Below are positions 43,301-53,900 of a stretch of DNA of 64,000 bases, piece by piece (the first letter of the stretch is position 1; each line of letters starts with the position of its first letter). The DNA is taken from the NCBI RefSeq assembly GCF_014898055.3, contig NW_023604861.1, forward strand, positions 97,218,083 to 97,282,082, written 5' to 3'. This stretch comes from Talpa occidentalis. Taxonomy: Eukaryota; Chordata; Mammalia; Eulipotyphla; Talpidae. Under the pieces are notes generated by a model. The model was not told the origin of the DNA and did not search any database. It saw only the letters and a list, made by a program, of their open reading frames with translations. The position numbers and the translations under genes were made by a program.

Positions 43301-44745
43301 TTTTTTTTCCTCTTGCAATCTCATAGTCCTTGCACCCACTCACCTGGAAGGTGCCAACCTCAGAGCCGCTGTGGTAGTGACCACCCAAGCAGCCCCAGGT
43401 TTCTCCCCAACAGCTCTGTGGACTCACAGAGGTCTGAGGCCCTTCAGATCTGAGGCCTGCTGGGGGGATGTTGCCCCTGCACTGAAGGAGCCTGGGAAGA
43501 AAGCAGCAGGTTCAGGGGGAGGGAGCTATGAGGAGAGAGAAAGTCCTAAGAGAGCAGCATGAAAGTCCCCCCCGACCACGTAGTACTTATGGAAAAGCAG
43601 CTCAGGGATGATCTGCTGTCCTCGTGCGGAGAAGTCACGGACCCAAGAGGGACCCAGACACTGCAATTTTTCTTTCCTTTTTTTTATTGTGATAAATGGA
43701 TTTTTTCTTTGGAATTCTGAGATTTCTGACATAGACTGTTGTTCCTGGCCTTCAAAAAAAAAACCAAACACACACAGATGCACACACACACACTCAGGCA
43801 CACACACCTGTTGAATGAAATGTTCTACCAAACTTGACTTATCTCAGAGCACAATTGGCCTGCTTTCCTCTCTCTTTTCTTTTTCCTGGGGTCAGCATCT
43901 GCTCCATCACCCTGCAGTGAGGCGCAGATTTATCCTGGTACAACTGGCTACCCAGGCAAAGGGCTCCTTTTGCATTTCACGGAGGTTTGCCCCCACTTCA
44001 GCTACATCCAAATATAAAAGCCACATTTAAACCAGAGAAAGCACATACTAATGAGCATGATGGCAGGCAGGTGGTTTTCTAGAAGTGTGTTATCTGTTAT
44101 GTAATTCCTCACGGTGCTGTATGTACTTCTTTCCTTTTTTGCCAGCATTCTTATTTTTTCAGAGACCAGCAAGCCCTAGGAGCATTCCCTGTCTGTGACA
44201 AGACCATGCCTCGCACTCATCCTGCAAGGGCCCAGCTTAGTGTAGCTTGCTTCCCGTCGGAGCAAAACACACAAAACTTTTGATGACAAGTTGGAATTTA
44301 TCTTTCTCATTCCTCCCAAGAGCCGCCATGGCAACGGCCCCTTTTCCAGAAAGGATGAACTCAGTGTTTTCCATGTCTTTGTGTTTTAAAATTTTCAACT
44401 CAGATCAAAACCCTGCAGAGGTTTTCATGATTTAGAACTGCATTTTAGAACAGCATTTCCAAGAGTTTTCCTAAAAAACAAACAAAAGAACATGCATGTT
44501 CAGACCTTATGTTGCAGGGTATGTGATTCTATAACCAAATTCACCTGCACGGTTTTGGTACAGACGCAGGCAGTTACTTTCTTTCCCAGGGTTGTTCTCA
44601 GACCCCTTTCTATGATATGCATTAATGTTTGCAGTAGCGCTTCCTCCTCACGCTCACCAGTCTGGTTGGTGACTGGGGTGTGGGCACAGGGGGTAGTGCC
44701 CACACTCACCTGGACCACCTGCAGCCCCATCCAGTCCTTGAGGAC
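40303..44745. other. Intergenic, no gene recognised
   Basis: Moderate-GC sequence between two converging genes. It contains a (CA)n-rich patch at about 43758-43808. Several short open frames occur but none has a recognisable domain or splice context. Confidence 0.45.
43758..43808. repeat. Imperfect (CA)n tract
   Basis: Runs of CACACACA broken by GATG and CTCAGG. Confidence 0.85.
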
Positions 44746-44805
44746 CTAGGGGGTGCACTGGCGCACCCGACTCCAGACCCAGTGATGTGGGTTCTGGGCC
44801 TGGAT
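44746..44805 (-). CDS. SPDYE: Speedy-like terminal exon 7
   Basis: Exon after CGCTTGCAG encoding [19 protein letters not shown], then TAG at 44748-44746. The HW-W-R motif ends the Speedy core. I did not find a clear minus-strand AATAAA close downstream, so the transcript end is open. Confidence 0.88.
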   Translation of the reverse strand: MQAQNPHHWVWSRVRQCTP

Positions 44806-47800
44806 CTGCAAGCGAAACACAGGCACATGAAAACTTGGAGGATGGGCCACACCCCACTCAACCCCGGGGTGTGCCTCCTGGCCGTCATCCCCCACAGACC
44901 TCCTCACACAGTTCCGGGGTGACCCAGGCACGGTGCCCCATTGCTTGGAAGAACTCCACCTTCAGCTTTAGGAACTCCTTATAGAGGTCGGGCCAGTGCT
45001 CCCTGCCCAGCAGGAACTGGAAGATGCTCCTCTTGGATGTGGGGTTGTCCTCCTCCATGTCCGAGGCAATGTAGCTGCCACAGGGTGAGAGGGGAAGCTT
45101 GTCCTGGTTCCAGCAACGACTGCCAGTCTTGAGTGGGACAATGGGGAGAGGCTGCAGATGTCACCCTGTTGGAACCAGTGCCCAGAGCAGAGTATCCAGG
45201 ACAGAGGGTCTGGGAAAGCCCTGTCTGCAGTGGGACATGGGTCTGGAGGGACGGCGGCACTGTCCTCAACACTGAGCCTGCAGGGCCCATGACGTTTGGG
45301 GCCCAGGTCAAGTTTTGGCCTGCACCCCATTTGCTAGGGGAGTCCTTCTGCAGTCACTCAGTCTTTTGGCCCCTTTCCTTGTCTCAGGACCTTGGTCATT
45401 ACCTTCCCCTCCCCCATGACCACCTGATCCTTGAAGGCTTGTCTGCTCTATGGCCAAGGGGAACCTCATGGGGACCCTCAGGTGCCTGGGCCAAGCCATC
45501 CTGAAGGGATGAGGAGGCTGTGGGTTTAGGGATTTGGGCAGAACTGAGAGCCAGTCCCTGAGGCAGCGCTCACAGGGCCAGGAAGAAGTGGATCCTATTG
45601 TAGAGGTGTCCAGGCAGCCCGACGCGGCCGAAGTACTCCACCACCATGGAGAGCAGGTACTGCGAGGAACGGGGAGTAGGGGGGAGCAGAACGGATAGAG
45701 GGAGGGTGCTCTGGAAGGTCCACGGGCCTTTCCCCCATCCAAAGGCCATGGTGGGAAAGACACGCAGGGTTGGACTAGCTTAGGGTCTTAGGACCCTTTG
45801 AAATATGGAGATGAGCTGATGGGAAGGTCAGGGAGGAGAGGCCCGGGGGGCAGGGCAGGGTCAGGGTCCTTCCTCTCTTGTTTCTACTGTGAGAGCAGGT
45901 CTCCAGGGCTTCTCTTGCCCAGGCAGAAATCTTATTTTCTACCTGTCCCCATGGGGTGGCGACTCGGCAGACCCCTTGTTCCCTTGTCATTTTAGTGCTA
46001 CAGTTACCTTGTCAGACACTTTGAGGAAAATATCAGCTTCCAAGAAGCTCTGGATAACAGGATCCTCTGCAAAGGAAGGAAGGAAGGAGTGATGAGGGTC
46101 CCCACCCTGTGTGACATGTGAGAGGGAAGGAGGAAACCAGAACTTTCTGTGAGTCCCCTCTGTCAGGGAGCAGAAGCCTTTCCCTTTCTGCCAGGAAGCA
46201 TCTGAGTCTTAAAATCAGTAACAGCTCCGTTCCTTCCATTGACATACATAGGGGTCACTGTTAATATTTCTCAGAATTTAACAACTCTATCTCAAGTAAA
46301 AAACTTGGATGTGGCCTTGGGCTCCATGACATCATATCCTTGTCACTTCATCATGCCGTGACTGCCATTTCCTGTCCCATCTGACCATTGAAGACCCTGT
46401 GCAGGTGGTAGAGAGTGAGTAGCTCCTGGGACTGGGCTGCTCCCCACTTTCCTGAATCCCTCACTTCCTGGAGATGATGTGATCCCCTGTCCCCAGCAGG
46501 GTCTTCTTGAGTTGTCCCCTGCAGATGCCATTTTCCTGTGACCCCAAGGATGCCATGTCCTGCCATCCTTCACTCCTAGCCTGGGACAGACATTTGCACA
46601 GCAGGGAGGTTGGAGGGGCCTTGGGTCATTTCTCCGTCTCTGACTTTCTTCAGTGAGCCTTGCTCTCATGGGTTCTGTCCAGTCAAACCTTCTGTGATGA
46701 GGAAGATGTTCTACAATCTGTGCTATGCAATATGGTAGCCATTTGTATGTGATTACTATGCACTTGAAATGTGTCTGGTGAGACTCAAAGTTTATTTAAT
46801 TAATTTCAACTTAAATAATGACAGGTGACTAATAGGTGTTGTATTTGTGAGCTCAGTGTGGTTCCCAGACTTCCCACTCAATCCTGCGTCTGGTCATGAT
46901 GACACTTTCTCAGTCAGACCTTCCCTGAGTGTCCCATTTCATAAAGCCTTCCTCCCTTTGCCCATTCCCCATCTCTGGGTAGCTTGCCTTTCTACAAAAA
47001 AAATTCATTCTCTGCATTTGTCACTGGCTGAGTGCAACTCATTTCTGTCCCTGTTGTTTCTTCTCCCATTTTAGCATAAAGACAGTGAAAGCTGGTTTGG
47101 TCTTCCATCACTAACTTCTGAAGTCTTAACTGGAGGGAATGAATGAACCATCTCTACGTGGAGAGGATGCACCCCTTGGTTTGTTCTGAAATGTCTGGGA
47201 TCTCCTCCTACTCCTCCATGCCTCCCAGAACTTGTCTTGGCAAGGAAAACCCTGTCAGCTCCTCAGGAGTCACCTGAACACCTTCCAATGAGAGCCCAGG
47301 TGGTGGTTGAGCCCAGAGTCATTGCCCCCGCGATTCTCAGTATAGAGGGGCGTTCAGCCCACAGCTCAAGCTACCCACCGAGAAGTCGGTAAAATGCTTC
47401 TTGGTCTTCAGGACGGTAACTGGGTCTTCTCCTCTTGTTCATCCTGAGTTTTGTCCCCTCAACATGATTGATGGTCCATATTTTTCTCTTCTGCCCCCTC
47501 TTCCTCCAGGACTTGAGCTCACAGATAGCTTCAGAGGAGGTGGCATTGGAAGCTGGGGGGTTGTCCTCCTGGACAGCTGCAGGTACAAGACTTTGTATGA
47601 CCATGGATGTGACCCCTTTAGGGCATCCTGGGTCCTACCCTTGTGGCTTACCCTGGGCTGGACCCTGCCTTGCGAGGACAAGGTGACAAACGGTTGCTCA
47701 GCAATAATAGGCCCTTCAGGTTGGGCTAAGTAAATGGAGGGGTGCCCAAGGACACATACCCGCCTTGACATCCATCAGCATTTTCTTCTGGCCTCTTCTC

Positions 47801-47965
47801 TTGGTTCTCTGCTCAGGGTCAGCCTCTGATGAGGCAGAACAGGAGCCTGGAAGGCTCTTATTCTGAGTAGCTGCGGGGAGAGGAAGGACCCCAAGTGATG
47901 GTGGGAGGGACCCTCCTGGGAAATACTGGGCTCTTCATTTTCCACTCACCTTGAGGATTTTGCAT
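44746..47965 (-). CDS. SPDYE: Speedy/RINGO protein, SPDYE-like (seven exons, overview)
   Basis: Seven exons on the minus strand (listed separately) join to 705 nt, which is 234 codons plus TAG. All introns are GT-AG and phase-compatible. Members of this family bind and activate CDK1/CDK2 without being cyclins. The N-terminal part (window exons 1-3) is basic, with two RRGQK/KRGQK-type modules. The Speedy core runs from EAFYRLL through [47 protein letters not shown] and [16 protein letters not shown] to [16 protein letters not shown] near the C-terminus. Hallmarks are DKYLL-MV--YF, FFLALY-A-DMEED and HW-W-R. The Glu of LLED is restored exactly across the exon 3/4 junction. It converges with ANAPC1, about 5.7 kb from its end. 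The start ATG is tentative, because the frame stays open upstream and an earlier exon may exist. Orthology to a particular SPDYE gene is not decided; SPDYE4-like is my best match from memory. Confidence 0.88.
44900..45074 (-). CDS. SPDYE: Speedy-like exon 6
   Basis: Exon of 175 nt between TGGCAG and GTCTGT. It encodes [40 protein letters not shown] and [13 protein letters not shown]. The last residues and the start of exon 7 form the conserved E-EEIQA junction. Confidence 0.92.
45574..45659 (-). CDS. SPDYE: Speedy-like exon 5
   Basis: Exon of 86 nt between CTCGCAG and GTGAGC. It encodes [20 protein letters not shown] and NRIHFFLAL, the central helices of the Speedy core. Confidence 0.92.
46008..46066 (-). 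CDS. SPDYE: Speedy-like exon 4
   Basis: Exon of 59 nt between TTTGCAG and GTAACT encoding [20 protein letters not shown], a signature segment of Speedy proteins. Confidence 0.9.
47379..47576 (-). CDS. SPDYE: Speedy-like exon 3
   Basis: Exon of 198 nt between ACCTGCAG and GTGGGT. It encodes [20 protein letters not shown], the basic [11 protein letters not shown] and [10 protein letters not shown], the entry to the Speedy core. Confidence 0.85.
47760..47870 (-). CDS. SPDYE: Speedy-like exon 2
   Basis: Exon of 111 nt between CCCCGCAG and GTATGT. It encodes [20 protein letters not shown] and [16 protein letters not shown]. Its phases match those of the next exon, so it can be included or lost without a frameshift. 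Confidence 0.75.
47950..47965 (-). CDS. SPDYE: Speedy-like exon 1 (tentative start)
   Basis: Proposed ATG at 47965-47963, encoding MQNPQ before the donor CAAG/GTGAGT. The donor is strong and its phase fits exon 2. The reading frame continues open upstream, so this may be the 3' end of a longer exon. Confidence 0.55.
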
Positions 47966-48540
47966 GTGATGTCTTGGGGGATGAGAATGACTGTCACCCC
48001 TCCCGCCTTCGCACTTGTCTATAAAGGAGGGCAGTGCATCCAGAAGAGAGGGTCCGGGATGGTGGGGATTATTATTTATCTTTCTTTGCCTGGCATGTGT
48101 TGCTCTCCTGTGCCTCTTTCCATGGATCTTTCTGCCTGGAGAACACCTCTATGGAGATAAATGTGAAATTCTCCAGTTATAGAGATTTTCAAGTGACAAG
48201 ACAGCGCCTGCCCTGTCTCTCCCTGGTCACCCTGCCCCTGCCTCTGCAGAACTCATGTGGGTCAAGGGGAAGACCCTTGAATTCGTGAGGGTCTATCCCC
48301 TTCATTCACTTAAAGACTGGGGTGAAGGGCAGATGACCCCACACACCTGTCTTCCCTTCCATGCACACCCTCTTCTTTTGCTTCTTTTTTGCAGGCGCCT
48401 GTTGGCTTGCAGGAGTCTCTCAGGAGGTGGGTGTGGAGCTCAAGGTGATACTGCCTTCTGTGTACAAAAAATGGAGGTGACCCCATGGGATCTGACTGGA
48501 TTCTGACTGGAATCTTTTGGCTTGACCTGCTTCTTGTGAG
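47966..48540. other. Region 5' of the Speedy-like gene
   Basis: If the gene begins at 47965, this is its 5' flank. The reading frame stays open upstream of the proposed ATG, so an additional coding exon or 5' UTR may lie here. No TATA box or dense CpG cluster was noted. Confidence 0.4.
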
Positions 48541-48544
48541 ATCT

Positions 48545-48800
48545 AGTGATGGCAAAATGGCAATAATAGTAACTAACAGTCATTGGTTGCCTATTAAACA
48601 TCAGCTGTTGATCAGGGCACTAAGAATTACTGAGTTCAGTCCTGAAAAAGATCTGTGAGGGGTGGTTTATAACTTACCTGAGGAAACCATGGCTAGGTCT
48701 AGGACTTGCTTGACCATGGCTAGAGCACTTTGAGTCTGGGACTGGAACTTGTGTCTGAGAAATGAGCCTCAGGCACATTTCTATTCAGGTTAAACAGCAT
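48545..48800 (+). mobile_element. MIR-like fragment
   Basis: AATAATAGTAACTAACAGTC, GGGCACTAAGAATTACTGAG and ACTTACCTGAGGAAACC follow the MIR layout. Old. Confidence 0.5.
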
Positions 48801-49013
48801 GTTACACATTCATTTTGTCATCAGTTCTACTTAAATATTCTTGTGAACCATTATAAAATAATGGGCAAGCAAGTCTGCAAAAATATAGCCAGAATCGTCC
48901 ATGCTTATCTGGGATGGCCCTTGGGTTGATTGAGGCAGCCCTGGTGCCCCCCAAGGGTGGCGCCATTACCCCACCTGAGGACAGTCTTCCTCAGGACTGG
49001 TGGATTCTGCATT

Positions 49014-49130
49014 CTTCCTCCCGCCCTGCCCTGCCTCTCTCTTTATATTCCTCTCTTTCCTCTTTCCTCTCTCCTTTCCCTCCTCTATTCCCTCCTCTTC
49101 TCCCCTCCTCCCCTCCCCATCTCCCCACTG
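49014..49130 (+). repeat. Polypyrimidine (C/T) tract
   Basis: About 115 bases almost without purines on the plus strand, rich in CCTCTCTTTCC-like units. Confidence 0.9.
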
Positions 49131-49850
49131 TCCTCATGATGCTTGAGTTTCTCAGGGTGCCATCAAAGAAGGCCCAGTTCTCTGAGAGCTGGCTTTATGC
49201 TCTCATCTCCTCCCTGTGTTTTCACATCCTTTCCAATTTGCCCCCCTTCCCCACACCCCTCCTTTTCTCTCTCTCACTCACCCAGGGCACAGCCTCACCG
49301 GAGAGCAAAAGGAGCACAGACTGTAGCAGAGTGTTTGGGATCAATGGCTTCCGAGGTTCTGGAGCCCAAGCCACTGATGACATCACAGGCTTCCAGCAGG
49401 AGCAGGCTTTTGGGGGAGGAGTAGGTGCCCCAGTCTGAACATGGGCTACCTACTCTATCCCAATATTGCATCCATTCTGAAACTCATCTTGTATTTAATG
49501 AAATTAATTATGTCTCCAGATGAAAGGCATACATCGACAAATCAAACAATGGAGAAAACACAAATTTGAAAGTTCATTAATTCTGCATCCATAGTAAAGT
49601 TGCTGGTGTAGTTTTACTTTTACTGCTTATTTGTAGGAGATTAACATTTTTAAAACTTCTGTATTTTGAGATCATTGCAGATTCATTTGTAGTTGTAAGA
49701 AATAACACAGAGTGAGCCTATATACCTTTCATCAGATTTCCCCCAAAGGTAACAACTGTAGTACAGTATCACAACTGGATATCAACATTGGTATAATCTA
49801 TAAACTTTATTTAGATATCACCAGCTTTATGCATACAGTCTTACGTGTGT
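49131..49850. other. Intergenic, nothing recognised
   Basis: No supported gene. A 174-codon open frame crossing the C/T tract (48914-49438) is low-complexity in composition and judged non-coding. Confidence 0.45.
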
Positions 49851-49859
49851 CTGTATTTA

Positions 49860-50087
49860 TTTATTTATTTATTTTATATAGAGGCATGTTTTATTTATTT
49901 ATTTGTTTGTTTTGTTTATACATGCACTGGGTACAGTCAGAAGCGCGGGAGGGTGAGAGAATTCACCAGAGCCAGAGCGGGGAGCAGAGCAGGCAGAAGG
50001 ACCGAAGTACACTGCTGAGGGGAGCAGCGGGCGGCAGGAGAGGTCTGCGCACCATGTGGGACCCTCCTTCGGTGGCCAGGGAGCAGC
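49860..50087 (-). mobile_element. tRNA-derived SINE, head missing, fused to LTR-cluster sequence
   Basis: Antisense copy that stops at GGAGCAGC (50080-50087) and passes straight into GAGCAGCAGGCTTTGCAGG, a sequence also found at 51713. The GAGCAGC is shared by both partners. Confidence 0.88.
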
Positions 50088-50116
50088 AGGCTTTGCAGGG
50101 CTAAGAAGCATTCTGG

Positions 50117-51056
50117 ACAAAGAGAAACCCCACCAACTGGGAGAACATTTTTGCACCCAACACTAATGATAAAGGACTGATCACAAAAATCTGCAAAGAG
50201 CTGATGAGACTCAACAACAACAAAGAAAATAACCCAGTCAAAAAATGGGCAGAAGAGCTAAAAAGAAACTTCTCTGAAGAGGAAATGCAAATGGCCAACA
50301 GGCATATGAAAAAATGTTCAACATCACTTGTAATCAGGGAAATGCAAATCAAAACTACCATGAGATACCATCTTACACCAGTGAGAATGGCACATATTAA
50401 AAAAACTAGCAACAACAAATGTTGGCGACGGTGTGGAGAAAAAGGAACTCTCCTGCACTGTTGGTGGGAATGCAAACTGGTCCAACCACTGTGGAGAGCT
50501 GTGTGGAGATTTCTGGACCTACTAAACATAGAGCTTCCATATGATCCAGCAATTCCACTCCTAGGTATTTACCCAAAGGACACAGAAACATCAATTCCAA
50601 AGAACACCTGCACCCCTATGTTTATAGCAGCACTATTTATAATAGCTAAGCTTTGGAAACAGCCCAGATGCCCAAAAATAGATGACTGGATCAAGAAGAT
50701 GTGGTACATATACACCATGGAATATTACTCAGCATTCAAAAAAGATAAACACATGCAATTTGCAGCAACATGGATGGCGCTGGAAGGGATCATGCTCAGC
50801 GAAATAAGCCAAAAAGAAAAAGAAAAATACCGGATGGTCTCACTCATAGCAGGAATCTAGAAAACTTAAATAAGGGATCAGGAAAATGAATAACTATAAG
50901 AAAGTGAAAATCAAAATCAACAAAAAACTATGAACCAGAGACACTTTTTGGGGGTTGGGGGCCGGGAGGGGAGGGATTGGGGTCAGAATGGGGCATGTGC
51001 AGTTGTATGGGGGAATATAAAAATAAAATTTATTATTTAATTAAAAAAAAAAAAAA
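50117..51056 (+). mobile_element. Young LINE-1, 5' truncated, with target duplication
   Basis: About 940 bases holding the ORF2 C-terminus and 3' UTR. The frame is open from about 50138 to 50860 and includes [20 protein letters not shown], the cysteine-rich [30 protein letters not shown] and [20 protein letters not shown]-rich 3' UTR and poly(A) follow. The perfect 14-bp duplication AAGAAGCATTCTGG lies at 50103-50116 and 51057-51070. The endonuclease and reverse-transcriptase domains are absent, so it cannot move on its own. Confidence 0.95.
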
Positions 51057-51072
51057 AAGAAGCATTCTGGGC

Positions 51073-51115
51073 ATGTTGCTCTGCAGGCCTTCTCCCAGTA
51101 GGGGGCACTCTAAGT
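51073..51115 (+). repeat. Terminal-inverted-repeat-like motif, left copy
   Basis: TGTTGCTCTGCAGGCCTTCT, continuing to AGGGGGCACTCTAAG, has a near-identical inverted partner at 53901-53942. Confidence 0.7.
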
Positions 51116-52345
51116 CCTCTAAGGAAAGAATTTACCAGCCAGTGCTGGTGTAGTTGAACCAGACAAGGCTTTCTTAGAGACTCATGCATGAGGGAACCAG
51201 TGCCTGAAAGGAGAAGGTAGCGTGGCTCCTCGAAAGGAGTGAGGAGGAAATATTTAAAGGGTAGGCACGGTGTAGAGCAGAAAAGAGCAGCCTGAGCTTG
51301 CTCTGGGTTGGCCTAAGCCAACGCACACACAGATGGTTAAAATTCCAACTGCACGTGTGGCCTCTTGGCCTTCTCCCTCCAGGAAACTGTAAGATATTCA
51401 TTAGTCAGAATCTAATGCTTTTTGTCTAGTATGGCACCTCATGGTCAGCCTCATGGGCCAAATTTTTGGACAGCCATGATTTAGTCCATTTGTTCAAACA
51501 GAACTTGGGGCAACGCTCATCCTATAGGCTCATATTTTCTTTTACCTAGGCTGTCTCATACAGCCCCCAAAGCATAGCTTTTGTGGGGCTTTCAAAGATT
51601 GGTAGATGTGAGGGGGTGCTGATGGACTGACTTGCAGAGAGACACACCCTCAACAGGTGAGCAGGGAGTCCAGGTGTTCTGAGGGCAAGTGCTTGTGTGA
51701 GCTCGGAGGGGTGAGCAGCAGGCTTTGCAGGGCTAAAAAGCATTCTGGGTGCAGGGGAGACACTAGGGTCTGAAAGAGTTCCAAACATCTCTGCTTCCCT
51801 GGAATTTTCCTGGGACAGTGGCACCGGAGAAAGGGCAGGTAAGCAGAGGGAATACAGGCAGGTTTGCACATTCCTATGGTTCTTGAGTTCTGAACCCTGT
51901 AGGAAGCTGGGAACCTAAACTTTCCGAAACAATGCCCCCCCCGCCCATACCCCGACCACAAAAGATGAGTCCTTTTAATGGCATCAATGCAGGAAACCAA
52001 AGCAGAGTTTCTTACATAGTGTTGGAGAAACCCATGGCTTTAGAGATCTAATTAGCTTTATAAGACAATTCAGGAATCAAGCAGCCTCCCACCTAGACAC
52101 TATGAAGGGTTACACAAAGTGGTGGGTATTAATAGATAGAGAGTGGGACAAGATTATTAGGAAAAGAAAAGAATATCTCAGGAGTGGGAGGAGGGGAAAA
52201 AAAAGAATATCTCAGGTAAAGACCTTCTTTCAGGGCCAGGCATGGGGGTCTTATGCCGAATACCTCATGGGTGCTGACTGACCAGTCAATCTCCAGATTG
52301 ACTGGTTTAGTATCACAGTTTTGGGAGAGGCTGAAACTGCACTAG
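51116..52345. other. Interior of the 51073-53942 block, left part, unrecognised
   Basis: No gene recognised. It carries a 36-bp segment at 51713-51748 that is almost identical to 50081-50116 (GAGCAGCAGGCTTTGCAGGG and on). Confidence 0.5.
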
Positions 52346-52350
52346 CTGTT

Positions 52351-52771
52351 TGTAGGGTAAGGCAAAAGTATCAGGCTTTTCTGCCCTCCCGCCATTAGGA
52401 TAGATGAGGGAACCCTGTGGCCCTGAATGCATGCCTGATGGCTGGCACTTGGAGTAGGGTGTAGGCATATGTAGATGGGATTCACCTGGGCTAAGACTGG
52501 GCTTTTTAAGGGCGGCGTCATGGGGACGCCAGCAGAGAGCAGAGAGAAGAATAAAAGAGCAGCAGAGAGAAGGCCGGAGAGCCCAGACAGAGTGAAGACT
52601 TGCTGGGCCTGGGAGGCCTTCCAGCCTCCTGGCCCCCCAGCACCCCTGCCTGCTGTGTACCTGGTAAATCCCAATAAAAGCCTGAAAAGCCACCGAGGAC
52701 TCCAGGACTCTTCTCCTTTACCCCGTCTGCTGGATCAGAAAACCTGTTCAGTGGCCCATCCTGTCCCTACA
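52351..52771 (+). mobile_element. Solo LTR, family A, with 5-bp target duplication
   Basis: 421-bp LTR with TGTAGGG and CCCTACA ends, an AATAAA poly(A) signal (within CCCAATAAAAGCCTG), and the 5-bp duplication CTGTT at 52346-52350 and 52772-52776. No internal retroviral sequence adjoins it, so it is a recombination remnant. Confidence 0.9.
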
Positions 52772-53060
52772 CTGTTAATTTTGTGTGGGGCCCCACATGA
52801 AGGACTCCATCTTGGGCAGTTGGGGAGAGTGTACCTATTTCTATTCTATTTTTAACAGTAGAAAATTGCCAGAACTTGTAAAAAAAAAAAAAAAGACTCA
52901 ACTATAGGCTGTTCATATAAAACACACTGTGAATAAAAATATGCAAGAGGCAAAGCACAGGCCGGCCCAGCCCCAGTATGGGGCTGTCTCACACTGGGGG
53001 TGACCCGCTGGTCCTGAGAAGCGTCTGAGGTGTTGATGGAAGCTGAAAGTAGAAAAGTGA
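52772..53060. other. Spacer right of the first solo LTR
   Basis: Holds a short poly(A) run at about 52879-52894. Nothing further recognised. Confidence 0.35.
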
Positions 53061-53640
53061 CAGTGAAAGGTCTCACCAGGACAAGCACCAGAAGTGGGGG
53101 TAGGGATGATTAAGGAGTTAGACTAAACCCAGAGATGGAAGTTTCCAGGGATCTGAGGTGGGGTCAGAAAAGTTTATCAGCCAGAGGTGGGGGCAGAGAG
53201 GATTATTAGTCACAGAAGACCAATCCAATCTGACCCCAAGGTGATAATATCCACAATAATTCCGTCAAAGAACACTGTAAAAACACCCCTTGCTTTGGCA
53301 AAATGCAGCTCTTGTCTTTTCATGACCCTCCGCCTGTGTCTTATGCAGGCGTATCTCTTTCCTTTTTCCTCTTTCCTTAATAAACCCCACTTGCCGAACT
53401 CCATCATCTGAAGAGTACCATGGCAGGCTGGGGAGGGCAGGCTGGAGCAACCTTCTGTAGCTTCTTGCAGATTGTGAGGACCCCCTACACTACCTTGGCC
53501 TCTCTCTCTTTTGTTTTCTCCTGTGACCACTGAGGACTGACTTGATGGTCCTCAGCAGCGGGAACATGACTGTGGTCTTACCAGGCCTCCTCCTCTTTGC
53601 CCTTAAAGGTCTGTGAGAGAGAAAGGAACTGACGGGTTCC
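53060..53640 (+). mobile_element. Possible second-family LTR
   Basis: U3/R/U5-like order: a CTTAATAAACCCCACTTGCC poly(A) signal near 53378, then a T-rich and GT-rich segment. Ends and target duplication were not found. Confidence 0.4.
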
Positions 53641-53900
53641 CTCCTTTTAGGTACAAGGGATTAGAGGACTGGAGGATCTCTTAGGAGAAAGTGTTGTTGC
53701 AAATGTAGCTTGTTCCAGGATATAATTAGAAAAACACTTTGGCACTGAATGTCGGTCTAGGAATTCTTGTATTCTGTGCCAAATCCCACCCTTTCAGAGT
53801 GGTTGGGAGGACTGCCAGATGGATGATGGTTTTGCACCATTTAGGCTGAAACTGGTGAGTGTCAGTCAGGTGCTGATGGTGGCTATTAGACCCACTTAGT
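53641..53900. other. Interior of the 51073-53942 block, right part
   Basis: Unrecognised sequence up to the right inverted motif. Confidence 0.35.

Noticed and set aside
45133..45504. Plus-strand 123-codon frame over the Speedy-like gene, and the 151-codon minus frame at 45308-45763
   Set aside because: These cross introns and exons of the minus-strand Speedy-like gene. Only the exon portions in the correct frame match the family.
48914..49438. 174-codon plus-strand open frame
   Set aside because: It runs through a C/T simple tract and encodes low-complexity Ser/Pro/Leu. Overlapping frames are also open, and there is no domain or splice support.
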